DNA of 35,347 nt from an uncultured Bacteroidales bacterium. GTDB taxonomy: Bacteria; Bacteroidota; Bacteroidia; Bacteroidales; UBA932. Position numbers and translations under genes: made by a program. Shown here piece after piece: positions 34,954 through 35,347 of this stretch. Position 1 is the stretch's first letter. The number at the start of each line of letters is the position of its first letter. The DNA lies in NCBI GenBank assembly GCA_944326245.1, contig CALVDF010000022.1:1-35347 (forward strand), written 5' to 3'. The notes under the pieces are model-generated. The model was given only the letters and a program-made list of their open reading frames with translations, had not been told where the DNA came from and made no database searches.

Positions 34954-35347
34954 GCCTGCGCAGGTGAACCCTTTCCGGCGTTTTCGGTTCACCTGCGGAA
35001 AAGGGAGGGAAGAGGAAAACCGGGCGGTCGCCCCGCATGGGTCTCCCGAAGGGTGTGCCTCTCCACATCGCCCGCTCCGCCTGCGCAGGTGAACCCTTTC
35101 CGGCGTTTTCGGTTCACCTGCGGAAAAGGGAGGGAAGAGGAAAGTCGGGCGGTTGCCCTGCATGGGCCTCCCGAAGGGGGTGCCTCTCCACATCGCCTGC
35201 TCCGCCTGCGCAGGTGAACCCTTTCCGGCGTTTTCAGTTCACCTGCGGAAAAGGGAGGGAAGAGGAAAGTCGGGCGGTTGCCCTGCATGCGCCTCTCGCA
35301 GGGGGTGCCTCTCCCCATCGCCTGCTCCGCCTGCGCAGGTGAACCCT
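34954..35347. repeat. Array B: 125-bp tandem repeat with a 39-nt hairpin, cut by the window end
   Basis: The landmark CAGGTGAACC starts at 34961, 35086, 35211 and 35336, an exact 125-bp period; three full units and the start of a fourth are present. Each carries CGCAGGTGAACC (34959-34970), a 15-nt loop (34971-34985) and GGTTCACCTGCG (34986-34997), a perfect 12-bp stem in the first two units and with one mismatch in the third. A 10-bp palindrome CCTGCGCAGG lies at the left edge of each hairpin. Since 125 is not a multiple of three, any translation changes frame in each unit. The array probably continues past 35347. Confidence 0.93.

Noticed and set aside
34457..35068. Long basic KGQTEKGRRKR-type protein on the minus strand and Cys/Pro/Phe-rich protein on the plus strand
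   Set aside because: Both arise from the pyrimidine-rich satellite and array B, which lack stops; composition is extreme and no homologous domain is seen.

Overview
The window reads as a chromosomal stretch of a Bacteroidales bacterium. The evidence is a set of Bacteroidetes-type families (DUF4290, DUF4491, a DUF4252-like protein, a Porin_10-like putative porin, a TonB receptor with an N-terminal carboxypeptidase-like domain, an AmgK-RapZ fusion), many promoter boxes of the Bacteroidetes form TAnnTTTG (sometimes with TTG about 18-20 nt upstream), weak Shine-Dalgarno signals and tRNA genes without an encoded CCA. GC content looks moderately high by eye; a Rikenellaceae or related gut lineage is plausible but cannot be fixed from sequence alone. 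No phage, transposase, CRISPR or conjugation gene was seen.

Layout. 1-1646: sixteen copies of a 105-bp tandem repeat, each with a 39-nt hairpin. 1647-2301: gene-free sequence. 2302-8692: initiator tRNA, hisS, the convergent pair rfbC/rfbD (dTDP-rhamnose), and a DUF4290-ftsK-lolA-like operon that runs on to 9396. 9404-11679: NUDIX hydrolase, rubredoxin, enolase. 11838-16070 (minus strand): TonB receptor, a small His-rich membrane protein and a CoA-transferase. 16181-19322: an operon of ECF sigma factor, anti-sigma protein, DUF4252-like protein and two paralogous outer-membrane barrels. 19323-21202: two gene-poor gaps around a DEDDh exonuclease; they hold two candidate non-coding RNAs. 21203-25184: tRNA-Gly, LolC/E-type permease, DUF4491 protein, and the peptidoglycan-recycling pair MurU/AmgK-RapZ. 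25260-30793: porin, lytic transglycosylase, RluA-family pseudouridine synthase, PanB. 30971-34462: DnaK and a D-2-hydroxyacid dehydrogenase. 34463-35347: a pyrimidine-rich 14-bp satellite followed by a 125-bp tandem repeat running off the window.

Most protein genes are housekeeping or cell-envelope functions: translation, division and chromosome segregation, lipoprotein traffic, wall recycling, outer-membrane transport. The sigma operon is probably a self-contained envelope regulon. MurU/AmgK and the transglycosylase fit together as wall turnover and salvage.

The least explained content is non-coding. Arrays at the two ends of the window have unrelated stem sequences but the same design: long inverted arms around a 13-15-nt loop with a similar TTCCG-C-TTTT core, giving a 39-nt hairpin in both. 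A third, smaller hairpin array lies downstream of dnaK, and a 17-bp piece of the right-hand array sits beside the left-hand one. A roughly 246-nt transcript with a strong promoter, a terminator and a possible pseudoknot is predicted at 20727-20972. These are the best candidates for something undescribed.
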